From NCBI GenBank assembly GCA_014380625.1, contig JACMJL010000033.1:1-64000 (forward strand): a DNA stretch of 64,000 nt, given 5' to 3'. Below the pieces are notes generated by a model. The model was not told the DNA's origin and made no database searches. It saw only the letters and a list, made by a program, of their open reading frames with translations. The translations under genes and the position numbers were made by a program. Positions within the stretch are counted from its first letter, which is position 1. The number at the start of each line of letters is the position of its first letter. This DNA is from Clostridiaceae bacterium. Its GTDB lineage: Bacteria; Bacillota; Clostridia; Clostridiales; Clostridiaceae. Below, in pieces: positions 1 through 7,841 of this stretch.

Positions 1-1
1 G

Positions 2-385
2 GTTCAATATTTAGGAACAGGAAGAAGAAAGAAATCAATCGCAAGAGTAAGACTTGTACCTGGTGAAGGTAAAATAATCATAAATAAGAGAGATATCGAG
101 AACTATTTCGGACTTGGTACTCTATTAATAATAGTTAACCAACCATTAAACTTAACTTCAACAAAGGATAAATTCGATGTTTTAGTTAATGTACATGGTG
201 GTGGATTCACAGGTCAAGCTGGAGCTATAAGACATGGTATTTCTAGAGCTCTACTTAAAGCTGATGAAACTTTAAGACCAGAACTTAAGAAAGCAGGTTT
301 CTTAACAAGAGACCCAAGAATGAAGGAAAGAAAGAAATACGGTCTTAAGAAAGCTAGAAAAGCATCTCAGTTTTCAAAAAGATAA
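2..385 (+). CDS. rpsI: 30S ribosomal protein S9, 5'-truncated by window edge
   Basis: The frame is open from base 2 and ends in [11 protein letters not shown] before TAA at 383-385. It carries the universal S9 signatures: the N-terminal [14 protein letters not shown] stretch, the [19 protein letters not shown] core and the basic SQFSKR tail that reaches the P-site tRNA in the 30S subunit. Only about three residues (usually MAK or similar) are missing upstream. S9 normally follows L13 (rplM) in one operon, so rplM should lie just before this window. A strong hairpin with a U-tract follows at 401-440, so this is the end of that ribosomal operon. Confidence 0.97.
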   Translation, partial: VQYLGTGRRKKSIARVRLVPGEGKIIINKRDIENYFGLGTLLIIVNQPLNLTSTKDKFDVLVNVHGGGFTGQAGAIRHGISRALLKADETLRPELKKAGFLTRDPRMKERKKYGLKKARKASQFSKR

Positions 386-400
386 TATTTATGAAATTCC

Positions 401-440
401 AAATCCCACAAACATTGTGTTTGTGGGATTTTTCTTTTTT
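401..440 (+). terminator. Rho-independent terminator after rpsI
   Basis: A perfect 13-bp stem pairs 401-413 with 419-431 around a 5-nt loop (ATTGT), and a T-rich run continues to 440. It sits 15 bases after the rpsI stop codon. Confidence 0.92.
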
Positions 441-534
441 AATTTAAGATCTAGTTCGTGATGCAACAATAATATATGAACTGGTTAGAAAGTTTTGTAA
501 ATTATTAAGCCGTCAAGATTGACGGCTCATTTAT

Positions 535-885
535 TTATTCTCCTATAGGATTTTCAATTAGTGTAGCAAAGATGAATTGGTGAAAATGGTCATCGTCAAC
601 TGTGGTTTTTCCAGAAACGAAGTGTACGTGTCTACCGCCACCAACAGAAATAGCCAGTCCAGTTGTAGCTGAAACTTCATGATGATGATCTTCATAGAAA
701 TCTGAATTACCTAATAGTCGATGGACATGACTATTTCCACGTGGTATAACCTCACCAGTAACTCCTGCAAAACGATGATTGTGGGGTTCTTCTTCTTCTT
801 CAGCGATCATAGTACTACCTTCATACTCGTGTACATGAGTTTGACTCTTTTTGCAATTTTTATTAGAATTTGATGAGTTGTACAT
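535..885 (-). CDS. YmaF family protein
   Basis: A 116-residue histidine-rich protein with repeated HVHE, HNHRFAGVTGE, HHHEVS, GRHVHFV and HFHQFIFATLIENPI segments. This is the YmaF family pattern (Bacillus subtilis YmaF), whose function is unknown. The evenly spaced His-x-His pairs look suited to metal binding, but that is inference. The ATG at 885 follows a strong AAGGAGGGGG ribosome binding site, and there is no signal peptide. It is a single gene read towards rpsI. A perfect inverted repeat at 906-923 lies just upstream and may be its operator. Confidence 0.85.
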   Translation of the reverse strand: MYNSSNSNKNCKKSQTHVHEYEGSTMIAEEEEEPHNHRFAGVTGEVIPRGNSHVHRLLGNSDFYEDHHHEVSATTGLAISVGGGRHVHFVSGKTTVDDDHFHQFIFATLIENPIGE

Positions 886-905
886 AACTCCCCCTCCTTA
901 TATTC

Positions 906-923
906 AGACAGGCTGACCTGTCT
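906..923. promoter_or_regulatory. Inverted repeat upstream of the YmaF gene, possible operator
   Basis: Two perfect 7-bp arms, AGACAGG and CCTGTCT, are separated by CTGA. The site is 21 bases upstream of the YmaF start codon, where a repressor dimer could bind. No T-run follows, so a terminator is unlikely. Confidence 0.4.
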
Positions 924-1080
924 CAACACATAATATGTACAACTAATTAAAGTGTTACTGAGTAATTGAGCACTTGAGTACTTGAGTAACATTGAAAATA
1001 ATATAGTTACCAATATATTAAATAGATATGGTAAGATAGTGAAAAGTACTGTTAAAATAAAACTAAAAAGGAGTAAAAAA

Positions 1081-1644
1081 ATGAGAAAACTAAAATTACA
1101 AGTTCAAGTTTCAGTTGACGGATTCATTTCAGGCTTAAATGGTGAGATGAACTGGATGACTTCCAACTGGGACAATGAACTTATTAAATATGTAAAAGAA
1201 ATAACAGAACCTGTTGACTGCATAGTTCTTGGAAGAAAACTTGCACAAGGTTTTATTCCATATTGGGCTTCTAAACCAGAAGGAGAAGACGCCTTTGGTG
1301 TTGACAAAATGAATAATACAACAAAAGTCATTTTTACAAAAACTCTTGAAATGTCAGAATGGGACAATACCGTTTTAGCAAAAGGTGACCTTGTTGACGA
1401 AATCACTAAACTAAAAAAACAAGATGGTAAAGACATCATCGCTTATGGTGGTGGGACTTTTGTATCGGCTCTAATTAAACAAGGACTTGTTGACGAATTT
1501 CATTTATTAATTAATCCAACTGCAATTGGTAATGGAATGCCAATATTTAAGGGTCTTGAATTCAACCAAAAGTATAAATTGCTTAAGTCAAAATCATTTG
1601 AGTGTGGAATTGTTGTTATTAATTATGAATTAGCTAAAAGTTAA
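1081..1644 (+). CDS. Dihydrofolate reductase family (RibD C-terminal-like) protein
   Basis: A 187-residue protein of the RibD C-terminal/DHFR fold, YyaP/YwjB-like. Visible signatures are LQVQVSVDGFISG at the N-terminus, DCIVLGRKLAQGF around residue 50, DIIAYGGGTFVSALIKQGLVDEF and the end of the fold PTAIGNGMPIFKGL. These proteins probably bind NAD(P)H; the substrate is not known and it should not be called a true folA. The frame is open from 982, but the ATG at 1081 is preferred because AAAAGGAG lies directly before it and the family's conserved N-terminus starts there. Confidence 0.85.
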   Translation: MRKLKLQVQVSVDGFISGLNGEMNWMTSNWDNELIKYVKEITEPVDCIVLGRKLAQGFIPYWASKPEGEDAFGVDKMNNTTKVIFTKTLEMSEWDNTVLAKGDLVDEITKLKKQDGKDIIAYGGGTFVSALIKQGLVDEFHLLINPTAIGNGMPIFKGLEFNQKYKLLKSKSFECGIVVINYELAKS

Positions 1645-1694
1645 AAAATAGAAGACTTTAACCAAATAATTAAAATGAGAGGAGTTAATATGAT

Positions 1695-2111
1695 TTGAAA
1701 AGAAAAATAGGAATTGTAATCTTTGTAGTATTAGTTCTATGCTCCATAATACTAACGCTAAATGTTTATAGAGAAAAAACTGTTACAAGTATTATTGGTA
1801 AGACTGTTACTAATGTCACAAAAATTGAATTAATTGAAAATGAAACTATAACAAACACAATTACTGATAAACAAATTGTGGGTGATATTATAAAAAATAT
1901 TGGCAAAACAAAAGTAAAAAAAGCATTAGAGCAACCAGGTCTTGTTCCATATTCAAGGTATACGTATATACAATTTTATAAAAATGATAAAGTAATAGTT
2001 ATAATGTCTTTTGATAATGGTAGAGGCTATATTGATATAGGCCGTACTGAATATCATTTAATTAGTGAAGGAATGTCACTTCAACAATTTAAAAATGCTA
2101 TTAATAAATAG
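1695..2111 (+). CDS. Hypothetical membrane-anchored or secreted protein
   Basis: A 138-residue protein with one hydrophobic N-terminal segment (about residues 5-22) followed by a soluble domain of beta-strand-like character ending in EGMSLQQFKNAINK. The soluble part resembles the small DUF5301-like domains of clostridia and bacilli, but I cannot confirm this by eye. It starts at TTG 1695, ten bases after GGAG at 1681-1684; the closer ATG at 1690 reads straight into a stop codon. It probably faces the outside of the cell. No function can be assigned. Confidence 0.6.
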   Translation: MKRKIGIVIFVVLVLCSIILTLNVYREKTVTSIIGKTVTNVTKIELIENETITNTITDKQIVGDIIKNIGKTKVKKALEQPGLVPYSRYTYIQFYKNDKVIVIMSFDNGRGYIDIGRTEYHLISEGMSLQQFKNAINK

Positions 2112-2193
2112 TACCTATTAGTGCATGCATAAAAAATTGAATCTTGCAGACAATATCATATGTAATTAATATTTAATACAGGAGGTATGACAA

Positions 2194-2376
2194 ATGATAC
2201 AACAGAAAATGAACCATGCTAACGCAGGAGTTAAGTGCATCGTTAATACTTGTCACTATTATATGCAGGGTGATCAATGTTCAGCGGAAAGAATAGAAGT
2301 TCAACCTAAAAATGCGCGTGATACACAAGAAACAGATTGTGCAACATTTATTACAGAAGCACAAGCAAATTTATAA
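2194..2376 (+). CDS. DUF1540 domain protein
   Basis: A 60-residue protein with the DUF1540 cysteine pattern: VKCIVNTCHYY, then GDQCSAERIEV, then ETDCATF near the C-terminus. Four cysteines in this arrangement suggest a small metal-binding fold; the role is unknown, though family members are common in spore-forming Firmicutes. The ATG follows a perfect AGGAGGTATGACAA ribosome binding site. A terminator hairpin follows at 2445-2486, so it is a single gene. Confidence 0.85.
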   Translation: MIQQKMNHANAGVKCIVNTCHYYMQGDQCSAERIEVQPKNARDTQETDCATFITEAQANL

Positions 2377-2444
2377 GGTTCCATAACATATTAGCACGTT
2401 AGGGTATGATCCTTAGTAAGTTTCTTCTAAAGTCAATTTACTAT

Positions 2445-2486
2445 ATACCGTATTATTCAGTAAGATGAATTTTACGGTATTTTTTT
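2445..2486 (+). terminator. Rho-independent terminator after the DUF1540 gene
   Basis: ATACCGTA (2445-2452) pairs with TACGGTAT (2473-2480), with a short ATTCA/TGAAT inner stem between them, followed by T's to 2486. Confidence 0.75.
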
Positions 2487-2605
2487 AAAAAGAATAAAGT
2501 ATTCAAACAATCTAGAAGTTTCCTGCAGGGTGAAGGATAGCAAGTATAATTTACTTTGCACTTGTTTATACTATCATTAATAACTTTGTATTGGAGTAGG
2601 GTAAT

Positions 2606-3199
2606 ATGAATATTGGTTGGAATATAGAAACATATTTATCAATTTTATCTTTGGCACTTACAGGCATTCTTTCTTTTCTTGTTATAAAAATTGATTGGAA
2701 AAGATATGGCTTTCTATTTGTGTTAAGTGCAATTATTGGTGTAATACTGTGCTATATTTTTATTTACATGGATTTATATACATTTCCATATAGACTTTTC
2801 CCGAAAATTTCAAAGATACCATTTACACTTATCTTAACCATATTTCCCTTTTATGTTTTGCTAGGAGTAAGATATAGCCCTAAGTCATGGCCTTTTAAGA
2901 TACCATTTTATTGGGCTATTGTTCATTTTGGTGTATTTACTGAGGCTTGGGCTGAAAATAGAACACAACTTATTAAGTATAATCCAACGTGGGACCTATG
3001 GGATTCATATACCTGGTGGTGGATATTTCTACTAGTATTTGAATGGGTTGGTGGTTTAATAATATCTCCGGAGCTAAGAAAACCTCTTGACCAAGAATTG
3101 TTAAGGTATGGTCAATTAGGCTGGTTTATTTTGCATTTCATCTTAATAAGCACAATTTTTACAGCTGGGGTCTATGCAGGCAAGGTGTTGTTTAAGTAA
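2606..3199 (+). CDS. CBO0543-type integral membrane protein
   Basis: A 197-residue protein with five or six hydrophobic segments separated by short loops. It contains DSYTWWWIF...EWVGG and IKYNPTWDLWDSY, features I associate with the uncharacterised CBO0543 family of clostridia and bacilli. No catalytic motif is seen. The ATG follows GGAGTAGGGTAAT. It is convergent with the channel gene downstream, only about 60 bases apart, with no clear terminator between them. Confidence 0.65.
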   Translation: MNIGWNIETYLSILSLALTGILSFLVIKIDWKRYGFLFVLSAIIGVILCYIFIYMDLYTFPYRLFPKISKIPFTLILTIFPFYVLLGVRYSPKSWPFKIPFYWAIVHFGVFTEAWAENRTQLIKYNPTWDLWDSYTWWWIFLLVFEWVGGLIISPELRKPLDQELLRYGQLGWFILHFILISTIFTAGVYAGKVLFK

Positions 3200-3260
3200 A
3201 GGTTATATACAAAGAATTAATTAAAAGAAGAACTACTATTTAGTTGTTTATCAAAACCAA

Positions 3261-4070
3261 TTATTGTTTATTTTTAAAAGACCTTAGAACGGTGCAGATA
3301 TCTTCCACCTCATCAAAGGTCAAATTATTAAAATCATCTAATTTACCTTTAATGATTTCCATAGTCTCATCTTTAAAGGTACTTGTCTCAGCCTTTTTCC
3401 CTATGAAAAATGTTGAAATAGTTCCTGTAAGCATACCAATAAAGCCAATTCCAACAAGCATTAAAATTGAGGCGATTATTCTACCAGGTCCAGTTGTAGG
3501 TGAGATATCTCCGTATCCTACAGTTGTTATAGTAACAAAACTCCACCATAGACTATCTAAAATAGGCTTATCTTCAGCTAGGTGCATACCCATAGCTCCA
3601 AAGGCAACAGTACTCATAGTTATCCACAGTACATATTGAAAGTTATTTGTTTTAAGAAAAGGTGAAATTTTGTTTTTAAATTTTTGAAGAAAAATAATAG
3701 CACGTAACAACTTAATAATTCTTAGTATTTTTAGTAATTTAGTAAGCTTAGTAATTCTAAATATCCTAGCAGCTTGGAATACAGAATTAAATGGTAGTAT
3801 TGCAATTAAATCAATAATATTTTTCTTGAAGAAAAGCTTTTTATTATCAGCCAAAAAGAGCCTAATAAAATAATCTATTGTAAAAACTAATAAAACTATC
3901 TCATCCAGTATATAAAAAACATTGATTTCAAGAGTATTCAGGTCATAAGAATATTCAAATATAAGCATTACAACAGCTAATATTGATAAAGTAGCTATTG
4001 TTACTTCATAAACTAGTAGAAATGTACTATTTTTCTTGATTCGTAATAAAAACTTTTTAATTGTAATCAC
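3261..4070 (-). CDS. Voltage-gated-type potassium channel, six-helix
   Basis: A 269-residue ion channel. It has S1-S4 helices, the last with regularly spaced Arg/Lys (ARIFRITKLTKLLKILRIIKLLRAI, written here only as RIF-RIT-KLTKLLKILR) like a voltage sensor. A pore helix and the K+ selectivity filter TTVGYGD follow, then S6 and a short cytoplasmic tail ending RSFKNKQ. It should conduct K+ across the cytoplasmic membrane. The first possible start is GTG at 4070, but the AGGGG ribosome binding site lies right against it, too close for a normal start. The true start may therefore be a rare ATT a few codons on; no ATG or TTG occurs before the first helix. Confidence 0.88.
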   Translation of the reverse strand: MITIKKFLLRIKKNSTFLLVYEVTIATLSILAVVMLIFEYSYDLNTLEINVFYILDEIVLLVFTIDYFIRLFLADNKKLFFKKNIIDLIAILPFNSVFQAARIFRITKLTKLLKILRIIKLLRAIIFLQKFKNKISPFLKTNNFQYVLWITMSTVAFGAMGMHLAEDKPILDSLWWSFVTITTVGYGDISPTTGPGRIIASILMLVGIGFIGMLTGTISTFFIGKKAETSTFKDETMEIIKGKLDDFNNLTFDEVEDICTVLRSFKNKQ

Positions 4071-4244
4071 CCCTAATTGTCCAATATTAGAACATATTCG
4101 TTTAATAAAAAAAAAATCCTGCTAATTAGTATAAATCTTATAAGTATATTGTGAAGTTAGTGAAATTATTTAAAGAAAATTAAAGAATTATAAGATATAA
4201 TAGGAGGACAAGCAAAAAAATACGTTTAAGAAAGAAGGGTTCAG

Positions 4245-5450
4245 TTGAAGGATATTTTAAAATGCATAATTGGTTTTAAAAGGAGTAAGATATCATTAAT
4301 AACATTAGTTGCATCATTAATAATACTTTTTGTGGGCTGTTCAGCTGTACCGCAAGTAGATAAACCACTTACAAATAATACAGCCATGGTATCAGGACAA
4401 TTGAAGGTACACTATATTGACGTTGGCCAAGGTGATAGTATTTTAATTCAACAAGGCTCTGAAAATATGCTTATTGATACGGGTACCAATTCTTCTGCCA
4501 AATCCTTAATTAATTATTTAGAAGCTCAGAATATAAAGAAAATAGATGTTTTGGTTCTCACCCATCCACATGAAGATCATATCGGTGGAGCTGATGTTGT
4601 TATTAAAGAATTTGATATTGGAGCCATTTATATGCCTAAAATAACAAGCACTACTGAAACCTTTAAAGATGTGATAAGTGCAATAAGTAGTAAAGGACTA
4701 AAGATAATATCCCCAAAACCAGGAGATATAATAAAATTAGGCGACGCTGTTAGTACTATTTTAGGTCCTATTAGCTCTAATGATAAAGATTTAAACACAT
4801 ATTCAATTGTTCTTAAATTAGCTTTTGGAAATAATAAATTCTTATTTACTGGGGATGCAGAAGCTTCAACTGAAAAGGATATGATTAACAAAGGTTATGA
4901 TTTATCAGCAGATATTTTAAAAGTTGGACATCATGGCAGTGATACTTCAACTTCTCAAGGATTTTTGGATAAAGTTAATCCTAAATACGCAATTATTAGT
5001 GTAGGAAAAGAAAATAATTACGGACATCCACATTTGCTGACTATGGACAAGCTAAAGATTAAGAATATACCAGTCTATAGAACAGATGAAAAGGGAACTA
5101 TATTAGTTACAAGTGATGGTAATAATATAACCTTTAATTCTAAGGTTGAAAGCAGTACACAAACTCCGGTACCGCAAACAGAGGAGAATGTGAATGTGTC
5201 AGCAAGTGTAGATAATCCAACACCCATACAGAACTCCACCATAAATTTAAGCGTAGGTGGACCGGCAGGTGCGTCAGTTACAGCAGTTTGTCATTTTAAG
5301 AGTACAAACACTACTTATAATGGAAGGGTAGGGACGCCTATAGCAATTAAAGTGGGAAAAGCTTCTCATGGGGTTACTGTTAATATAGATATTGTGGTTA
5401 GCATTAATGGTAAAGTTTATAATACACAAACTTCCTTTACAACAAAATAG
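4245..5450 (+). CDS. ComEC/Rec2-like metallo-beta-lactamase lipoprotein
   Basis: A 401-residue exported hydrolase. The N-terminus is a lipoprotein signal with lipobox FVGC, Cys32 being the lipidated residue. Residues about 50-300 match the metallo-beta-lactamase domain found at the end of ComEC: VHYIDVGQGDSILIQ, metal-binding THPHEDH (H107, H109, D111, H112), LFTGDAE, VGHHGS and a late GHPH. The last 85 residues form an extra beta-sandwich domain (SASVDNPTPIQNSTINLSV onward). Family members are extracellular phosphodiesterases or nucleases. It starts at TTG 4245 with AAGAAGGG before it. A second AGGAGG at 4203 has no usable start codon. A terminator follows at 5517-5547. Confidence 0.82.
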   Translation: MKDILKCIIGFKRSKISLITLVASLIILFVGCSAVPQVDKPLTNNTAMVSGQLKVHYIDVGQGDSILIQQGSENMLIDTGTNSSAKSLINYLEAQNIKKIDVLVLTHPHEDHIGGADVVIKEFDIGAIYMPKITSTTETFKDVISAISSKGLKIISPKPGDIIKLGDAVSTILGPISSNDKDLNTYSIVLKLAFGNNKFLFTGDAEASTEKDMINKGYDLSADILKVGHHGSDTSTSQGFLDKVNPKYAIISVGKENNYGHPHLLTMDKLKIKNIPVYRTDEKGTILVTSDGNNITFNSKVESSTQTPVPQTEENVNVSASVDNPTPIQNSTINLSVGGPAGASVTAVCHFKSTNTTYNGRVGTPIAIKVGKASHGVTVNIDIVVSINGKVYNTQTSFTTK

Positions 5451-5516
5451 ACAAGGAAATTTATGTTGTCTCAAAGTCTCTAAAGCAAGGGTGCTAAGTT
5501 TTCAAAATTATTTATT

Positions 5517-5547
5517 TAAAAGAGAGGAGTATATCCTCTCTTTTTTT
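5517..5547 (+). terminator. Rho-independent terminator after the lipoprotein gene
   Basis: AGAGAGGA (5521-5528) pairs with TCCTCTCT (5534-5541) around GTATA, followed by seven T's. Confidence 0.9.
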
Positions 5548-5593
5548 ACGCAAAATAGAACAAGAAAAATAATTATATTTTGGAGGCGAAATC

Positions 5594-6295
5594 TTGAAAC
5601 ATAAAAATTATATGGTACTTATATTGGTATTAATGTTAACAATACTTACAAAGTCTACAACTGTAGGTGCAGAAACTAGTGAAGAAAATGAAGGGGAAAA
5701 GCTTATACTTATAGATCCAGGGCATGGAGGTTATGACGGAGGCGCAGATGGAAATGGAGTAAAAGAAAAAAATATAAACTTAAGTATAAGTTTATTATTA
5801 AAAGAGGAATTAATTAAACAAGGTTTCGATGTAATGATGACTAGAGAAAAGGACGAAGCCTTAAAGTTAGATACTGTGAAGTTTAAAACACATAAAGCAG
5901 AAGATTTAGCAGCGCGCTGTAAGATTAAAAGTGAATCCAATTGTGATCTTTTTATTAGCATTCATATGAATACATATCCAGAAAGTCAGTACTCTGGAGG
6001 CCAGGTGTGGTACTCGCGAAATCCAGAAAGTCGTAAGTTAGCAGACTTAATTCAAAGAAATTTTAGAAAGTACATCGATGATAAAAACAAAAGGGTAGCT
6101 AAACCAGCTTTAGATGCTTTTAAGATGTTAAGGAGTGTAGATACTATGCCCGGAGTTCTAGTAGAATGTGGTTTTATATCTAACCCAGAGGAGGCAGGAA
6201 AACTCAATAATAAGGATTATCAGAAAAGTATTGCTGAGAGTATAACTCGAGCTATAATGGAATACTTTGAAAATAATAAGCTACCTAAAGGTTAA
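5594..6295 (+). CDS. N-acetylmuramoyl-L-alanine amidase, CwlD-like
   Basis: A 233-residue secreted amidase_3 enzyme that cleaves the lactyl amide bond between MurNAc and the stem peptide of peptidoglycan. A signal peptide (about 1-26) is followed by IDPGHGGYDGGA with zinc ligand H44, EKNINL with E58, LFISIHMN with the second His and the catalytic glutamate in VLVECGFISNPEE. Length and the MTREKD and DLAARC motifs match CwlD, which makes muramic-delta-lactam in spore cortex, although CwlD genes have other neighbours in many spore formers. It starts at TTG 5594 with GGAGG eight bases upstream. It may be co-expressed with the surface genes that follow. Confidence 0.88.
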   Translation: MKHKNYMVLILVLMLTILTKSTTVGAETSEENEGEKLILIDPGHGGYDGGADGNGVKEKNINLSISLLLKEELIKQGFDVMMTREKDEALKLDTVKFKTHKAEDLAARCKIKSESNCDLFISIHMNTYPESQYSGGQVWYSRNPESRKLADLIQRNFRKYIDDKNKRVAKPALDAFKMLRSVDTMPGVLVECGFISNPEEAGKLNNKDYQKSIAESITRAIMEYFENNKLPKG

Positions 6296-6456
6296 TGAAT
6301 TTTCTGTAACATAAATCCCCGAAGAGATAACACCATAATAAAATATGACACCTATTAAATGAGTATAAAGTTATCTATTATTATAAATAGATGGAATTAC
6401 TTTTATTGTAACATAATACTAAAATGTTCCAAAAACAATAAATATAGGAGGGGATT

Positions 6457-6480
6457 ATGGCAAAAAAGAAAACGTTGTCA
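6457..6480 (+). CDS. Possible 8-codon leader ORF before the sortase operon
   Basis: A strong AGGAGGGG (6446-6453) precedes ATG 6457, which encodes only MAKKKTLS before TAA. The codons A-AAA-AAG at its start are in the phase of the dnaX-type slippery heptamer. A -1 shift would read MAKKENVVIKVLLALCFQN; a +1 reading would open a 27-residue Cys-containing peptide ending at 6541. It may be a leader peptide, a remnant or a chance ORF; nothing in the sequence decides. Confidence 0.3.
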
Positions 6481-6572
6481 TAAAAGTTCTGCTTGCACTA
6501 TGCTTCCAGAATTAATATTAGCACAGTCTTTTATAGACTAAATTAGAAAAACTAATAAGGAGGGATCTGCAA

Positions 6573-7214
6573 ATGAAGCTAAAAAAGAAAATACTTAGTT
6601 TACTTACCTTGTTTGCCTTCACATTTCTGTTTTGCCTACCTGTATATGCAACGCCGGTAAATGATATTAAAGCCTATTTAGAGAATCTAGGGGTTCCGGA
6701 AAGTCAATGTGGCAATATTATAGAGTACTTGCAAAAGGTAAATATATCTGATAGTAACTATCAAAGTATATTAGCTAAGATTGATAGTACTGTTCTTTTA
6801 CTCAAGGGCAGCAAAGATATCACAAGTCTTGATATAACAACAGAAACACAGATTGAAAAAAACATGACGGAGGCTTTTTCTATTTTAGGGTTGTCAGCAA
6901 CCTTTAGTTCAGGTTCGGATGGAAACATTATCATTAATGTTAAAGATTCCAGTGGTACAAGTATGCTATCTATGGATTCACAGGGGACAAATGATTTTTT
7001 AACAAATTTTGATGGAAATGTACTTAAAACTACGATAACCTCCGCACGACAATTCTCCAATAATGCAGATAAAGGTAAATTTGACCCAGTATCAGGGATA
7101 ATGAAAGCAACAGCAACAAATAATGGTAACTATATTTTATTAGGTATTTCTTTAATTATTATTTCTTCCATTTGGATACTTAGAAGTGCCGTTACTAAAA
7201 GACAAAAAATATGA
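6573..7214 (+). CDS. Secreted protein with C-terminal membrane anchor, putative sortase partner
   Basis: A 213-residue exported protein. It has a signal peptide (cut after VYA, about residue 26), an Asp/Ser/Thr-rich central region and a C-terminal hydrophobic helix (about 184-205) followed by RSAVTKRQKI. That order looks like a cell-wall sorting signal, and the gene overlaps the sortase gene by four bases (ATGA). However, no LPxTG or LPNTA motif precedes the helix; the sequence there is MKATATNNGNYIL. It may be a non-canonical substrate or simply a membrane protein. It resembles the small processed acidic surface proteins that accompany sortase D in bacilli. The ATG follows AAGGAGGGATCTGCAA. 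Confidence 0.65.
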   Translation: MKLKKKILSLLTLFAFTFLFCLPVYATPVNDIKAYLENLGVPESQCGNIIEYLQKVNISDSNYQSILAKIDSTVLLLKGSKDITSLDITTETQIEKNMTEAFSILGLSATFSSGSDGNIIINVKDSSGTSMLSMDSQGTNDFLTNFDGNVLKTTITSARQFSNNADKGKFDPVSGIMKATATNNGNYILLGISLIIISSIWILRSAVTKRQKI

Positions 7215-7825
7215 TAAGTTTTAAAAAAAAGGGGATTAGTTTTGGAATTCCTATTTTCCTATTTATAGTTGGTGTTCTTATAACAATCTCTGCTGGCTGG
7301 AGATTGGTAAGCCAAACTTATCTTATACAAAAGAGTATAGCGAAACAACCACAAAATCAAGCTCCTGAAAGGAAATTTAATATTAATAATACGCTAATGC
7401 AACGGCCTAAACTTGGTGAGGAGTTTGCTGAAATGGTAATTTCTTCAGTATCTTTAGATTATCCAATAATTCATGGTGATAGGGATGAAGACTTGGAAAA
7501 GGGCATAGGTCACTTTGCCGGTAGTACTCTTCCAGGTGAAAGTGGGAATGTAGTTATATGTGGACATAGAGACACGGTTTTTAAGAAATTACAATATGTA
7601 AAAGTGGGAGAAGAAATAACAATTAAGACTAATTATGCTTCATTTATTTATAAGGTTTCAAAAATTAGAATAGTTGAGGCTGATGACAAAACAGTAGTAG
7701 TACCAAGTGATAAAGAGTTATTAACAATGTATACTTGCTACCCCTTCAGCTATATTGGACATGCACCTAAGAGATATGTAATTGTGGCTGATTATGTTAG
7801 TAGCAACAAGAATAAAAAAACCTAA
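7211..7825 (+). CDS. srtD: Class D sortase
   Basis: A 204-residue transpeptidase. One N-terminal membrane helix (about 12-32) is followed by the sortase beta-barrel with catalytic H119 (ICGHRDTVF), C176 (LLTMYTCYPF, the TLxTC box) and R188 (PKRYVIV). Size and motifs match class D sortases, which join surface proteins to the wall or, in some spore formers, act during sporulation. Its start overlaps the preceding stop codon (ATGA), so the two genes are translationally coupled, which supports the upstream product being its partner. Confidence 0.9.
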   Translation: MISFKKKGISFGIPIFLFIVGVLITISAGWRLVSQTYLIQKSIAKQPQNQAPERKFNINNTLMQRPKLGEEFAEMVISSVSLDYPIIHGDRDEDLEKGIGHFAGSTLPGESGNVVICGHRDTVFKKLQYVKVGEEITIKTNYASFIYKVSKIRIVEADDKTVVVPSDKELLTMYTCYPFSYIGHAPKRYVIVADYVSSNKNKKT

Positions 7826-7841
7826 GCTGAAAGTGAGAAAT

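Noticed and set aside
535-1013. Minus-strand ORF 807-1013 overlapping the YmaF start
   Set aside because: It lies in another frame across the YmaF gene start and the upstream region, has no good ribosome binding site and no recognisable protein features.
3244-3639. Plus-strand ORF inside the K+ channel gene
   Set aside because: It is the reverse-frame shadow of a clearly conserved channel.
5392-5604. ORF of 70 codons after the ComEC-like gene
   Set aside because: It overlaps that gene, runs through the terminator hairpin and into the amidase start; no binding site.
6359-6541. 60-codon ORF before the sortase cluster
   Set aside because: The first half is low-complexity AT-rich sequence and has no binding site. 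Only the part after 6457, in another frame, has one.
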